Assembly (NCBI GenBank): GCA_963971575.1
Contig: OZ020611.1
Span: forward strand, 21,931,279-21,995,278
Origin: Liopterus haemorrhoidalis
Lineage: Eukaryota; Arthropoda; Insecta; Coleoptera; Dytiscidae
Reading direction: 5' to 3'
Length of the DNA stretch: 64,000 bases
A model generated the notes under the pieces. That model saw nothing but the letters and a program-made list of their open reading frames with translations, did no database searches and had not been told where the DNA came from. This document shows, piece by piece, positions 11,372-22,025 of the stretch (its first letter is position 1; each line of letters starts with the position of its first letter). Both the position numbers and the translations under genes were made by a program.

Positions 11372-12510
11372 TAGCAGAGAGGAGATTTGACGACGATATC
11401 AGGTGGAGGATGAAATTGTTTGACAGGATAGTGAAGAGTATCCTCATGTACGGAGTAGAGATCTGGGGATGGAAAGAATGGGAGATAGTAGAAAGGGCAC
11501 AAGAGGGATACATGAGATGGATTATGGGATTAGACAGAACGACACCAGGATACACCAGGATATATAGAGAGAGAGGAAATGAAGAGGGAAAAGCTGAGAG
11601 TAGGAGCCGGGGCGAGGGCGGCGAAGTACGAGGAGAAAATCAGAAGGGACGAAAGAAGGAAGATATTAAGAGAAGGCTGGGAAGAAAGAATGAAGGAAGA
11701 ACAAAAGGGTAAACTGTCGGAATGGGGAGAAACAAGGAAAGAGTATTATTGGAGATGTGGGATGGACATAAGGGAAGCTGAGCGAAAGACAAATAGAGGA
11801 AGAAACATAGTAGAAGAATTGAGGAGGAGAGACAAGGAGGCACAGGAGCAGGAAAAAACAGTAAGAATAGACAATTCAAGGAATGTGAAAAGGTATAGAG
11901 AAATAAGGACGGTAGGAATAGCTAAATATTTGAAAGGGAGGAGAGGAAAGGCAGCTGGCAGAGTTAGAAGGATTGCCAGATTAATATGTGGAAATGAAGA
12001 ACGGAGTAATAGGTACTGGGCAAAACCAGAGGATAGGATATGCAGAATGTGCAGGGAGGAGGAATAATCCTTGGAACACCTAACGAAAAGATGTGGAAAG
12101 ATGACAAAATGGGAGGGAGAGATAAAGGAGCTGTTGAGTGAAGAAGGAAAGGGAGAAAGGTGGGTGAGAGTACTCGAGGAAAGAAGGAAGGAATGCGGAG
12201 AGGCAAGACAGAACTGAGAACAGGAAGAAAGAGAGAGACAAAGGAGGAGGAAAGAAAAGAGTGAAGAGAAGCGAACCTCTTTCTTCGCTTCTCTTCACTC
12301 TTTTCGAAGAAGAACTGGAGTCAAGAAGGAAGGAGACCGGAGATGGAAGCCGAAAAGAGAATCGGAAGAAAGAGAGGAACACCGGAAGAAGAATGTAGAA
12401 GAAGAAGAAAGAATGTCATAAAATGTATTATTTTATTATTATATGATTTTACAATGTACTAGTTAAAACCCTAAACGCCGCAAGGCTTAGGGGAAATAAA
12501 GAATTATGTA
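11372..12510 (+). pseudogene. LINE B: 5'-truncated copy inserted in LINE A
   Basis: The first frame (to about 11565) encodes SILMYGVEIWGWKEWEIVER and MRWIMGLDRTTPGY, a C-terminal signature I know from ant, wasp and beetle LINEs. A frameshift near 11560-11580 moves the reading to the next frame (KREKLRVGAGARAAKYEEK onward). That frame ends with a zinc knuckle: CRMC, then HLTKRC after an in-frame TAA at 12065-12067. Past that stop the frame stays open to TGA at 12215-12217. The 3' UTR is purine-rich, contains a long hairpin near 12255-12305, and ends AATAAAGAATTATGTA. Two lesions make it dead. It is A/G-rich and unlike its AT-rich surroundings. Confidence 0.93.
12255..12305. repeat. Hairpin in the LINE B 3' UTR
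   Basis: AAAGAGTGAAGAGAAGCGAA is followed after a few bases by its inverse TTCGCTTCTCTTCACTCTTT, giving a stem of about 20 bp. Some LINE 3' UTR hairpins are recognised by their own reverse transcriptase; whether this one is cannot be seen from sequence. Confidence 0.8.
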
Positions 12511-12751
12511 TAGTAAAATTTCCTCAAAAATAATTAGTGTCTCGGATTCTACGATAATAAATTGTAGATCCCATACAATTGTGTTACACAGGCAACACAC
12601 ACAACACAACTGTATGCGGGGAAATAGCCTACGGTCGGAATATGCTCGATACAAACGTGGCAGATCAGATCATCAAGCATGGCACTGAAGAAGAAAAACT
12701 AACTTACCCTTCGGTCTTTACTATATAAACTTTATTATTAATTAGCTAAAT
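12511..12751 (+). other. Right LINE B duplication and possible LINE A remainder
   Basis: The right copy of TAGTAAAATTTCCTCA is at 12511-12526. The following ~220 bp may be the displaced LINE A 3' end or its target, but I recognise no coding phrase in it. Confidence 0.45.
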
Positions 12752-12922
12752 CAGTGGGAAGACCTCGCAAGAGATCAACTTACCGAGGATCTAACAAGTA
12801 TTGGTATACAGAGTACTTGGCAAGACCTAACAATGAATAGATCAAGATGGAGGACTTATGTGAGTGAAGCCAAAATCAACCTGACTGATAGTGCCCAAAG
12901 AAGAATTAGAAGAAGCTAAATA
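12752..12922 (+). pseudogene. LINE C 3'-terminal fragment (copy 1)
   Basis: This matches the end of the LINE at 16601-16990: GTGGGAAGACCTCGCAAGAG, then AGTATTGGTATACAGAGTAC, and AACCTGACTGATAGTGCCCA. A ~12-bp deletion removes the usual TGGAGAGATCAG stretch and breaks the frame. Confidence 0.85.
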
Positions 12923-13391
12923 ATTAATATTATCTTTCTGTAATATGTTTTTATTATTATATTTATTATTGCCGATGGTAACTTCTTTTTGATGGTAAGT
13001 TATAAAAATATACATGAAACTGTAATGACACATTAGAATTTTCGCTACGCATGTATGAAATATCAATCATGTAACACATATTAGTAATTCTAAAAATAAA
13101 ATCCATTTCTTGGTTATTGGCAGTTGCAACTTCAAAAAAGTTGTGTGTACATAATGTATATTAGTTTTCTTCAAGTCATTAAGTCTTGCAAAACATTTTA
13201 TTACATCCAGTTCTCAAAATATCATATTGCTTGCTTTTAGCTATATTGGTATTTGAGTATGCCGTATTTGGCAACACTTGAAACAGATGACAGCACATGC
13301 ATTATCAACCTATCAACAAGAGTTGTACAACTATACTCTTGCAAAATTTTACGATGCAAAGTCTTTGTAAAGGTTTAAGAAACTAATACGT
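12923..13391. other. AT-rich spacer
   Basis: Nothing recognised. Confidence 0.4.
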
Positions 13392-13559
13392 CAGCGATGG
13401 CGAACCTCTTTTCCCAGAAGGGTCCACATTGATTTTGAAATTTGTAGTTTCAAATCGCGGGTTAAATATTTGTGTGGAATCTCCTGCTAGTCTCGTCATT
13501 TCTTCCTGAGCAAGTGGCCATGTGTTTGACTTGTATAATAATTTGACAAGTAATAGTGA

Positions 13560-13747
13560 CGCGTCCGTGGTAAAGAAGAAGTCGAAGAGGAAGCTCGCAA
13601 ATGAGATGGGGTTATGGCATCAAGCCACTTGCTGGATTTGCATGGTATAAATTAACCCACAACAAAGAAAAGTGGAAAGAAATAGGGGAGGTCTATGTTA
13701 AAAACTGGATAAACATAGGCTCTTGAAGAAGAAGAAGAAGAAGAAGT
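13560..13747 (+). pseudogene. LINE 3' end with (GAA)n tail
   Basis: One frame reads KEKWKEIGEVYVKNWINIGS and then stops at TGA, followed by (GAA)n at 13725-13746. This matches the last residues and the triplet-repeat tail of an insect LINE. Upstream the phrase GRPRKR appears in another frame, so a frameshift is present. Confidence 0.7.
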
Positions 13748-13854
13748 TGAATTTCATCTCGCTATTATTAATTATTTGTCGATTTTCCTACCCTGTTTCG
13801 TAAATGCGTTCGCTTAGACTCAACCTTAGTGATCTTAGATTTTTTTTTTATCTT

Positions 13855-14186
13855 CAGAACTACGAGGGCTAATCGAATGTGTTGCAGTCTGCGATATGCC
13901 AAAGGATGTCTCTATCTCACGCTAAGTCATCTGCCGATCTTCTTCAATCATTTTGCGCACAGCATCGATGTTTTCTTGAATCACAACCAATTTTGGTCGA
14001 CCTTCACGAGATTCATCACTGACGGAGGCACGACTACGCCGAAATTCTGCAAACCAATTGTATCTTTTCTGATGGTGCTTCATTACCAAAATTTGAACGA
14101 ATCGAATCTATGCATTGTTGTTGAGTTAGACCTTTACTAAAATCGTAAAAAATCATCCAACGAAAATCTTCACGAGTAATATCCAT
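13855..14186 (-). pseudogene. Mariner transposase N-terminal relic
   Basis: On the minus strand from ATG at 14184-14186 the product starts MDITREDFRWMIFYDFSKGL, typical of the mariner paired-like helix-turn-helix region. A frameshift near 14045 moves to WFAEFRRSRASVSDESREGR and DAVRKMIEEDRQMT, followed by an in-frame TAG and REIETSFGISQT. Only the DNA-binding half is left; the DDD catalytic domain is missing. The open frame on the opposite strand (13829-14140) is a shadow. Confidence 0.88.
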
Positions 14187-14629
14187 TTTTTCACATTTTG
14201 TTTTAAACGCTCTCTGTCAACAAACGGGTCAATTTATAAGCTGTCACTGATTTCACAATAACAAATGTCAAATTTTACGAATATATAATAGTACTGACAC
14301 ATTTCAATATTGGCATCTAGTGGTCGTTTGTAAAAACATAAAAGGTGACCCTCCTACAAAGATCTTCTTTTGTACGGGTAATTTGAGATCGTCATACAGG
14401 TCACTGTTTGACCCGCGGGTCATACTTTTGCCATTACTGCTCTACACACTAAATCAAAGAAAAATAACACTAGAACACACCAATTTTTCTTCAAATATCA
14501 ATTGGAAAATACGTATTTCATAAAACGTGTATTCGTTTGTCCGAGATTTCGCAAAAATGACTGGACGTATGATAACAGAACAAAACCAGCATTCAAACAT
14601 AGGCTATATGACATCCCATTTTTTGCGAG

Positions 14630-14677
14630 TAAAGATGAGGCGAGTGGGGCACTCGCCTCACACTCTGTACGGCCCTG
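14630..14677 (-). repeat. Single hAT-like end with hairpin
   Basis: Read on the minus strand this starts CAGGGCCGTACAGAG and runs into GAGGCGAGTGCCCCACTCGCCTC, an almost perfect short hairpin. No matching left end was found nearby. Confidence 0.5.
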
Positions 14678-16588
14678 GTTGCGGGGTTGAAACTTTGTGC
14701 GCATAAGCATGTAATTTGTGCTGTCAAAAAACTTTGATATTTTTTCTTCTTTAATATATTAGATTACTCTTATTATTATTATTATTATTATTTGGGGTTT
14801 GTGAATAGTAGCAAACTTCAGTACCATTTTGAGTCACGTCTTACTAGAGACTAGTGGAGCTAAATACACACGGATGTTTCCCAAACCTTGGCGACATACA
14901 GTCGTGGAAATTACGCCAGAGCCAGTACCAGTACGATGTACTATTATTGAACTATTATTATTATTATTATTATTATTGTATAAACAGCCAATAGTATTAT
15001 CTTTGAGCAAACTGGTACAGTGATTTTTATTCAAAGTACTGGTATGGTGGGGTGTTTAAACACCCTATTATACTTTAGGTAGTTTTTTTAAAACAAATAA
15101 CATTTATTAAATCCAGTATTTAAAAAACAATCATTAAACTAAACAACTACGAAATAAAACATAAAATTAATATTATTTCAAACTTGGCACAACTTGGAAA
15201 ACTTAACTCATGAAACCAAAGAAAAAAAAAAAAAACGCTACATTTCTCTAGGCTAAGGTACAAGGTTATTCGGAAAAATAAACATTACCTTTTGCTATTA
15301 ACTTCACAAAAATAAAAAAAACAGACGGGCACGTTTTTATGTTTTCTCACCTCAAACTTAGAAATAAAACAAATGAAACCAAGTCAGAGCAAAAACTGTT
15401 TACACTAAAATAGGTAATGCCTCGATGTAGAGAACTACTTAAAACGAGAAGAACCGACAAGCATATACTAGTAGTTGCAAGGCCAAATACGCTGGGGTGT
15501 GCCAAAAACCCACTCTACCTGTTAAGGGTTACACCACCAACTGCGTACGTGGTGTGTGAAATTTGGTTGCGCGTGGGACTATCAGAAAAGTAGTAGTGGG
15601 GACGCATTAAGTTTTGCATTTCATGTTGATAACATCGCTATGAGTACAATCGTCTCTCTTCAATCTGAATTTCTCTCTCTACGCAGACTTTATTTCCATC
15701 CTCTACGGCTGGTGGTGCTGTATCTAACTCGTACTGGCACTCTTTTGGGTTCGTTACAGTATGTACCATTTTATAATAACATATTTATTGTTTTTATTTA
15801 AATCTTACAAGCATTAAGGAAACATTTTGGACATCTGACTACGTTATTTCTAAACTAAAAAACGACTCTAAATTATGAAAACAGAAAGCTTATTTATATT
15901 ATGTCAAATTTGTCCAATGAATATACAAAACATCTGTCTTTAAAAGAGCCAAAAACATAAAAAATTATGTACAATATTTTTCCTCATTCTATATTTAAAA
16001 AGTGTGGAAATTTCGTATAAACATCGAAAAATAGATATGAACTCATTATTTTTTATTATTTCGTGCTAAACTTATTTATTTAAAAATAGCAAGATCTAGA
16101 TTTAAAATTTTGTTCAAAAAAGAAAGCTCTACCAGAAAACATTCAAATCCTCTCAAATGGGTGCCGAATAAATTATAAAGTTATCCACTGTTCTAAACCT
16201 CCATTTCTCAATTATTTTATTTCGTGATCCATTATAAAATTCACTGGTTGTTAGTTGTTAAAATTCTATGCTGTCAGTGGTCTTGGCGACCCTTTTAAAA
16301 TCGTTCACGACCCATCTTTATGCGGCAACCTATTGGTTGAGACACAAACATACACTGCTGTAGACTAGTACTACTTAAAGTGGTGTCACGCAAGCCAATA
16401 CCGGTACGTCGGTAGTCGGAGTCCCTGGCTGCCGGTCATTCAAAATATCATTACAAAACTAATTAATGGCATAGAAATACATATTGGGGGCGGGACAGTA
16501 AAATAGCCATGTTTGTAGCTTACAGAGTGACCTCTATGCATTTCTTACGTACTAGAATTTCACAGAAAGTACTAGAAAATTGAGAAGT
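14678..16588. other. Sequence without recognised gene; (TTA)n repeats
   Basis: (TTA)n microsatellites lie at about 14770-14793 and 14953-14978. The 81-codon ORF at 15556-15801 has no family signature that I recognise. Confidence 0.4.
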
Positions 16589-16600
16589 GATATTACTAGT

Positions 16601-16990
16601 TTTCGAAAATAAAATATTACGCAGAATCTTTGGCCGCATTCAAATTAATGGTGAATGGAGAATCCGTAAGAACAAAGATATCCTAGAACTATACTCAAGG
16701 CCAAATATCACCCAAGAACTCAGAGGCAGACGATTACAGTGGATAGGACACGTTATGAGGATGGAGGACAAAATGGTTAGGAAGATATGGGAAGGAAGAT
16801 TGAATACCCGTCGACCAGTGGGAAGACCTTGCAAGAGATGGAGAGATCAGCTTTCCGAAGATCTGACAAGTATTGGTATACAGGAGGGTACTTGGCAAGA
16901 CTTGACAATGAATAGATCGAGATGGAGGGCTTATGTGAGTGAGGCCAAAAGTCAACCTGACTGATAGTGCCCAAAAAAGAAGAAGAAGAA
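16601..16990 (+). pseudogene. LINE C 3'-terminal fragment (best copy)
   Basis: The frame is open from the start to TGA at 16962-16964. It reads ILRRIFGRIQINGEWRIRKN, then GRRLQWIGHVMRMEDKMVRK, VGRPCKRWRDQL and NRSRWRAYVSEAKSQPD. This is the C-terminal tail seen in many insect non-LTR retrotransposons; the polymerase core is missing. The 3' end is GATAGTGCCC plus (AAG)n. The flanks GATATTACTAGT (16589-16600) and GACATTACCAGT (16991-17002) agree at 10 of 12 positions and are probably a decayed target duplication. Related fragments are at 12752, 34755, 37357 and 37893. Confidence 0.9.
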
Positions 16991-17002
16991 GACATTACCA
17001 GT

Positions 17003-17504
17003 GGTGGCGCTGTGATCCAAGGTAATATGGCTGTTGGCTCTAGTACTCAGCTGTCAATATGCTTTGTCCTGTCTTGACTGACAGCCAAGAACACTACAAT
17101 ATATTCTGCTTTTATAGCTTATCACAACTTCCGTCGACATTCTAACAAAAATTCAACACTAAAACTTACGTAATAAGTTGCCAGTACTAGAGTATCAATA
17201 TTTGACCACCAGACAGCGTATTTCAGCGTGTCATTTCTCAATACTTTATATAAATCGTGGCTCGTGTTAGGGAAATGACAAATCTGAGACGGAAACGTAC
17301 GAGAGGAATTTTTGATATGATTGCGTTTTTGAAAAATATTGCAGTTTTTATGTTCTTGACAAAATTAATTATTTTTTAATTCATAGCTGCATTATGGCTA
17401 GTAATTTTATGGATTTTTTGTATTTAGGGCTAAGATAGTGTGTGTCTTTTTTGAAATTAAAAATATAATAAAATTTTTTAACAGCTGAGGACCTAATTTT
17501 GAAC
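17003..17504. other. Spacer without recognised feature
   Basis: Nothing recognised. Confidence 0.4.
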
Positions 17505-17507
17505 TCC

Positions 17508-17549
17508 ACTCTACACTCTACACTCTACAGTGTAGAGTGTAGTGTGTAG
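17508..17549. repeat. CTACACT quasi-palindrome
   Basis: Three direct CTACACT units run into an inverted set (GTGTAGAGTGTAGTGTGTAG), giving a ~40-bp imperfect hairpin with one mismatch in the arm. Confidence 0.75.
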
Positions 17550-17585
17550 TGTTCAGTTATTTTATTATACTATTATACGTTGTGA

Positions 17586-17620
17586 TTAAACCTCTTGTCT
17601 AAAAACAACAAGAGGTTTAA
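17586..17620. repeat. 13-bp stem hairpin
   Basis: TTAAACCTCTTGT and its exact inverse ACAAGAGGTTTAA are separated by 9 bases. No T-run or gene nearby makes it a terminator candidate. Confidence 0.8.
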
Positions 17621-17794
17621 ACAAAAGGTATCAGAGAGGAAGAAATCATTTATAGTAATGAAATACACATTGTTAGTAGGGAGAAATAAGATTCTGAAAT
17701 TGAAAAAAATGAATTCATTTATCATTATATTTCTTATTAATCTAATGACGATTTGAATTCAAAACAAATGCAGAAAAAAACGATGGGATTTTGG

Positions 17795-17990
17795 CAAATT
17801 AATTAAACTTTGTTAAAATAAATCTTAGTATCTCTTCGTACTCAAATAACGAATACAAGTGATTATCAAAAATTATTAATTAATGACATGCAAATTATTT
17901 AAACTTTGAAAAAATTAAATGGAAACTCTTAGTACTTAAATAACGAATAAAAATAATTATCCAAAATTATTAATTAATCATATCAAATAA
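17795..17990. repeat. Two-unit imperfect tandem duplication, ~95 bp
   Basis: Both units contain TTTAAACTTTG- or TTAAACTTTG-like starts, CAAATAACGAATA/TAAATAACGAATA, and AAAATTATTAATTAAT at the same spacing. Confidence 0.7.
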
Positions 17991-18775
17991 TTTTGATGTG
18001 ATTATAATACAAATATTCCTAGACATCCAGTATTATGCTTTTTGCACTTATTAAACACCTACAAAACCCTGAAATGTGTGAAAATTCATATTGCTCATCA
18101 CTTTTTTTAGTTAGATTATTTTTTACAAGGGCGTTAAATTTTGGTAGCACAAAGTTTTAATTTGTCTTAAGACCTGGAATTCACTTCTCAAGAGCTCCCT
18201 TTTCCTCTTCTCTTTGTCCGCTACTGTTTATTACATTCTCGGACGTACATTAAATTTTATCTTAATGCCTCATCAAATTCCAACAACCCACACAACACTT
18301 TTGAATCATATTCAAAAATAATTATTCTATATATTCTCTCTCTGGTTCGTTTAGTTCGTCGAAAGTCGATTAATCTAATTTATGACTGTCATGTTTTCTT
18401 AAGAAAGATTAGTATAAGATGAATTAATATTTTCTTTAATGATTAATTTCTTGTTTGTTTTCTTTTAAAGTTTGGTATTGAGCCAATTTTGAAATTATCC
18501 GAAGGACTTAAGGTAAGAAAACACTTAAGTATACCTGTTTGTATGCCCTATTTAATTTAAAGTATGTAATTTGGCTACGTTTAAGTAGAGTAAGTACTAA
18601 GATAGGTTGTTGCTTAATTTAATAAAAGAATTAGATACATTCCACTCTAGCCCAGGTGCACACAAATATTGACACAACAGTTTGAATATTACTTTGAAGA
18701 AAAACGTTTTTACTTCATACATTTCGTTCATACTCCAACATACTCAAAAAAATGTTTTTGTTGAATAAATAAATG
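17991..18775. other. AT-rich spacer with one dispersed 45-bp motif
   Basis: CACCTACAAAACCCTGAAAT followed by GTGTGAAAATTCATATTGCT (18054-18093) is one of several dispersed copies (see findings). Otherwise nothing seen. Confidence 0.5.
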
Positions 18776-19496
18776 GAAGGGGCAAGTGGATGACGGTGTT
18801 ATGTAGCAATTTTTGAAATTTTCGTTGGGATGAGGTATAAGCCTCTTTTATCCTAACCACAACACTCAGTTTCCAATTATCTATATTTTGGAAGAAACAG
18901 ATAGATAAAGGTGTTATGTACAACGACCTCATGTTGTTTTTTAGGTATCACCCAGTAGCAAAAAAAGAAAAAACGCAGTAATTTGTGGAAAAATTCTCAC
19001 AATATAATAAATTTGACAGGCTTTCAACTGATGTGACAAGCAGAGAGATAGCGGAAAATAAAAATTGATGTGAAGTATAAATTTTCACACATTTCTGGGT
19101 TTTGCAGGTATTTAGTAACTGAATGATGATTATTTGGGATGCCAAAACAAATTTTATGTCAAAATATTTTTTTATGAATTTTAATTCGAATGCCTAATAC
19201 CATTATTTAAGTTTCTAAATATGTGCAGTATTTTTTTTTTTTTTATATAGCAAGGTTCATTAAGATTTTGAAAATTGCGCCTATGGCTTCCAATGGTTGC
19301 TTAAATCATAAGCCCCGCCCTCTGATTTCGTCAAACATAGAATTAAATTATAATTTCAACACTTCCCACTGGTTATTAAATTTACGCTTTTAAAAATTAA
19401 ATGCAACATTTACCAAAATATAACTAGAATTTTAACAAAATAATTTAAACAAAATAAAAATGCAAAAAAAAAACAGAAAAAATAAAATTTACAGGA

Positions 19497-19580
19497 TTCG
19501 AACCCTAGTTTGCAAATTAAGTTACATTATTAAGCGCACGACAAAACCAATTACGCCACTAGAGCTACTGACCTGGTGTG
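19497..19580 (-). repeat. tRNA-like (SINE head) segment in the composite element
   Basis: Minus-strand sequence GGTCAGTAGCTCTAGTGGCG contains an A-box-like TAGCTCTAGTGG. Downstream is AGGGTTCGAATCC, a canonical B box. An A-rich stretch follows, as in a SINE. The other composite copy has the same module at 58420-58480. Confidence 0.75.
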
Positions 19581-20041
19581 TTACATAGCGAATTAAATAG
19601 TTAACATATTTTAGCTAAAAACACAAAAAATGCGTTATTTTCCGAAAACCTAATCTGATCAAAAATTCCTGTTGTACTATTCCGGTTCACACCAATGTAC
19701 ATTACTTAAAATTTTTTCAGATTTTTAGTTTAAACCATCTGGGCTACAGGGTGTGGGACAAAAATTTTTTTGCACAATTTTGGCAAAAATCGCTTCAAAA
19801 TAATTTATTTTGCAAAAATAAAATTTTGATCGTTAATCCACGTACTAAGGGCTTTCATTTGATACCCTACTCAGAATTTAAAAAAGATATTTTTTTTTCG
19901 ATGAGCAGATATTTGTTTATATTTTTGGGGGATATGTTTTTTAGATGTTTTAGTATTTTTTCTATGTGCGGGTCAAAAGGTTGTATAAACATGCCAAATT
20001 TCAACTCTCTAGGTTTAGCCGTTTGGCTACAATTTTACCGA

Positions 20042-20042
<1 letters not shown>

Positions 20043-20107
<65 letters not shown>
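20043..20107. repeat. (GACA)n microsatellite
   Basis: About 16 CAGA/GACA tetranucleotide units, fixed in position within the composite element. Confidence 0.95.
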
Positions 20108-20236
20108 GGACGACAAAATGACGGTATAAGGGTTTTTTGGTCATACCTACAAAATCCTAAAAAACACAATAACTTACTAAATGTCAATTAACTGAACTTA
20201 AAATTTAACATAACACCTTCATCCACTTGCCCCTTC

Positions 20237-20993
20237 AATCATATTTGCTTCTATGTACTTGTTTCAAACAACTGGCTTATTTCGGGTGACTTGTCTGATG
20301 AGGAACTGTGATTTGAGGTTGGATGCACCCTACAAGAAGAGAGCTAAGAACAACTTTCCTCAATTGTATAAGCTCTTTTTTATAGCTGGTCTTGCTTTTA
20401 TATAAAGCTTTACTACTAGATTTTCTAGCTTCTATATAAAACTTTACAATTTGCTTTTGGGCGTCCAGTTCCATTTATATTGTAAACTACAATGGTAAAC
20501 AGTTACGAAGGCAGGTAGGGGTTGGAGATTACAATCCCCCCAATGAAACTGGATTGTGTTTTTTTGGTAATCGCTTTAATTCGTTCTCCTATATTTTTTG
20601 TTATAAAGTCAATCCGTCCTACTTTTTTTGGTCATTACATCACGATTAATTCCTTTTGCTCATTCGTTACTTTGGATATCCATTGTTTTTTACATCGAGG
20701 GGAAGGGAATCTTCATGGGAGGTTCTATGGAACATCCCGACTACGCCACTGATGGAAGAATATGGTAAAAATTATAATAAAATGGTAAATGGTAAAAAAA
20801 AAATTAGAATTCTAAAGAAGCTTTTTGTTATCAGTTCCGCATAGCCCCAGAATAAAATGTTTCATAATACAACAAGAGAAGGTGTTTCAATGTCAACCAT
20901 GTTGAGCAATGTCGGGCAAACTTGATTAATCGTGTTTCATTTTGTTTCAAATCGTTTTTGGTTTTTGATTAACCAGCGTGTACCTAGCCATCA
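20237..20993. other. Spacer without recognised gene
   Basis: Small ORFs at 20277-20474 (minus) and 20522-20752 (plus) carry no known motif. Confidence 0.4.
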
Positions 20994-21001
20994 GAGCCGT
21001 A

Positions 21002-21277
21002 GCAATGTTTTTGGCGCCCTTGGCAAATAAACTAAATTGATAAAATTTCAAATCCAAGTGAAGATAAAAAAAAGGTCCTCGTCTCCCAAATACAAATAAA
21101 GAGCAAAAAAGTATAAAAAGGTCCTCACCTCCCAAATACAAGTGATGAGCAAAAAAAAAGTTTTTCACCTGCAATGGCGCCCCTCATCAGGAACCGCGCC
21201 CTTGTCAATCCTCGCGCTTTTGTCAAACCTCGCGCCCTTGTTAAATGACCCAACGCCAACCCGTTGCTATGGTTCTG
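21002..21277. mobile_element. 276-bp hAT-type MITE
   Basis: The left end CAGAGCCGTAGCAATG matches the inverse of the right end (CAGAACCATAGCAACG). The perfect 8-bp duplication CTAGCCAT is at 20994-21001 and 21278-21285. The interior has a duplicated phrase, AAGGTCCTCNNCTCCCAAAT, and CGCGCCCTTGTCAA repeats. It shares words with the element at 6808-7044. Confidence 0.93.
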
Positions 21278-21285
21278 CTAGCCAT

Positions 21286-22023
21286 GCCTAATTTATTGTA
21301 ATAGTCGGCTGATGCAAGAAGATTTTTGATTTAAACTGATTTTACATATTTACTGGCGGATTGATGACTTCACCAAAGCCAACAAATCAGAAAAAGACTA
21401 ATGTGGGAAATCTAGAGAGCCTTGGAGTTTCAATAACACAAGGTGTGTATCTGTAAAACCTAAGCTGAATCCTAATTTGCAGAGTTGCGGAAGCTAAAAA
21501 TTCTGAAATGGTTTCAGCGGGAATTGAACTCAAGTTTCTATGCTACATAGATATTATTTTACTGCCTTTTATATTACCAACATGTGGCATTTAACTATTA
21601 AATTTATGTTGTTTCAAATTGTATTTTACAAAATTCCTTTTGTAATACGTATTATAAAATTTTAAGTCAATGTCGTAAATTGAAATTTTGCCAAAAGCCA
21701 ATGTTTTCTTAGACGTGACGTCATCAATTTCAGAACTGACAGCAAGCTTCATAAATATAACAGATCTGTCAGATAAATTTAATTAAAACAAAATTTGCAA
21801 AAATAACATTATTTTAAAAACGCAATAGTATGTATTTATATATTATATTTTGCGTATTAGTCTTTGAGCTAAGTTTTAATTTTGATATATGTCTTTACTA
21901 TGAGTTACTATTGTTTCTATTCATTGTTGTATGTATATTTTCTATTCAGGAGATGCAAAAATATTGAAATGGAGATACTGAAGTAAAGGATACCTATTCA
22001 CCAGAGAGAAACCTAAATGTATA
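21286..22023. other. Spacer without recognised gene
   Basis: No ORF or repeat end supported. Confidence 0.4.
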
Positions 22024-22025
22024 TA

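Larger units (their letters stand above)
13392..14439. mobile_element. Possible hAT element carrying other TE fragments
   Basis: CAGCGATGGCGAACC at the left has an inverse-like partner at the right (TTTTGCCATTACTG, 14426-14439), and CGCGGGT words lie just inside both. The flanking 8-mers TAATACGT and CTCTACAC do not match, so the two ends may come from different copies. Inside are a LINE tail and a mariner fragment. Confidence 0.4.
18776..20236 (+). mobile_element. Composite TIR element with tRNA-like module and (GACA)n core, copy 1
   Basis: Termini GAAGGGGCAAGTGGATGA (left) and its inverse TCATCCACTTGCCCCTTC (right) bracket 1461 bp. From left to right the interior holds an inverse copy of the dispersed 45-bp motif (about 19064-19110), a T-rich tract (19230-19246), a tRNA-like segment in minus orientation (19497-19580), a block starting TGCGTTATTTTCCGAAAA, and a conserved block around (GACA)n at 20043-20107. 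From about 19060 on, everything is colinear with the copy at 56400-58950 read in reverse. No long ORF; the 146-codon ORF at 19751-20191 is mostly the microsatellite (DRQT repeats). No clear target duplication. Confidence 0.7.

Noticed and set aside
20043..20107. CRISPR-like array
   Set aside because: Simple tetranucleotide repeat without spacers in a eukaryotic context.
19751..20191. 146-codon ORF with DRQT repeats
   Set aside because: Encoded by the (GACA)n microsatellite and conserved repeat flanks; copies elsewhere do not keep the frame.
21505..21590. Minus-strand tRNA-like segment (GAGTTCAATTCCC)
   Set aside because: A box not convincing and no sister copy in the window.
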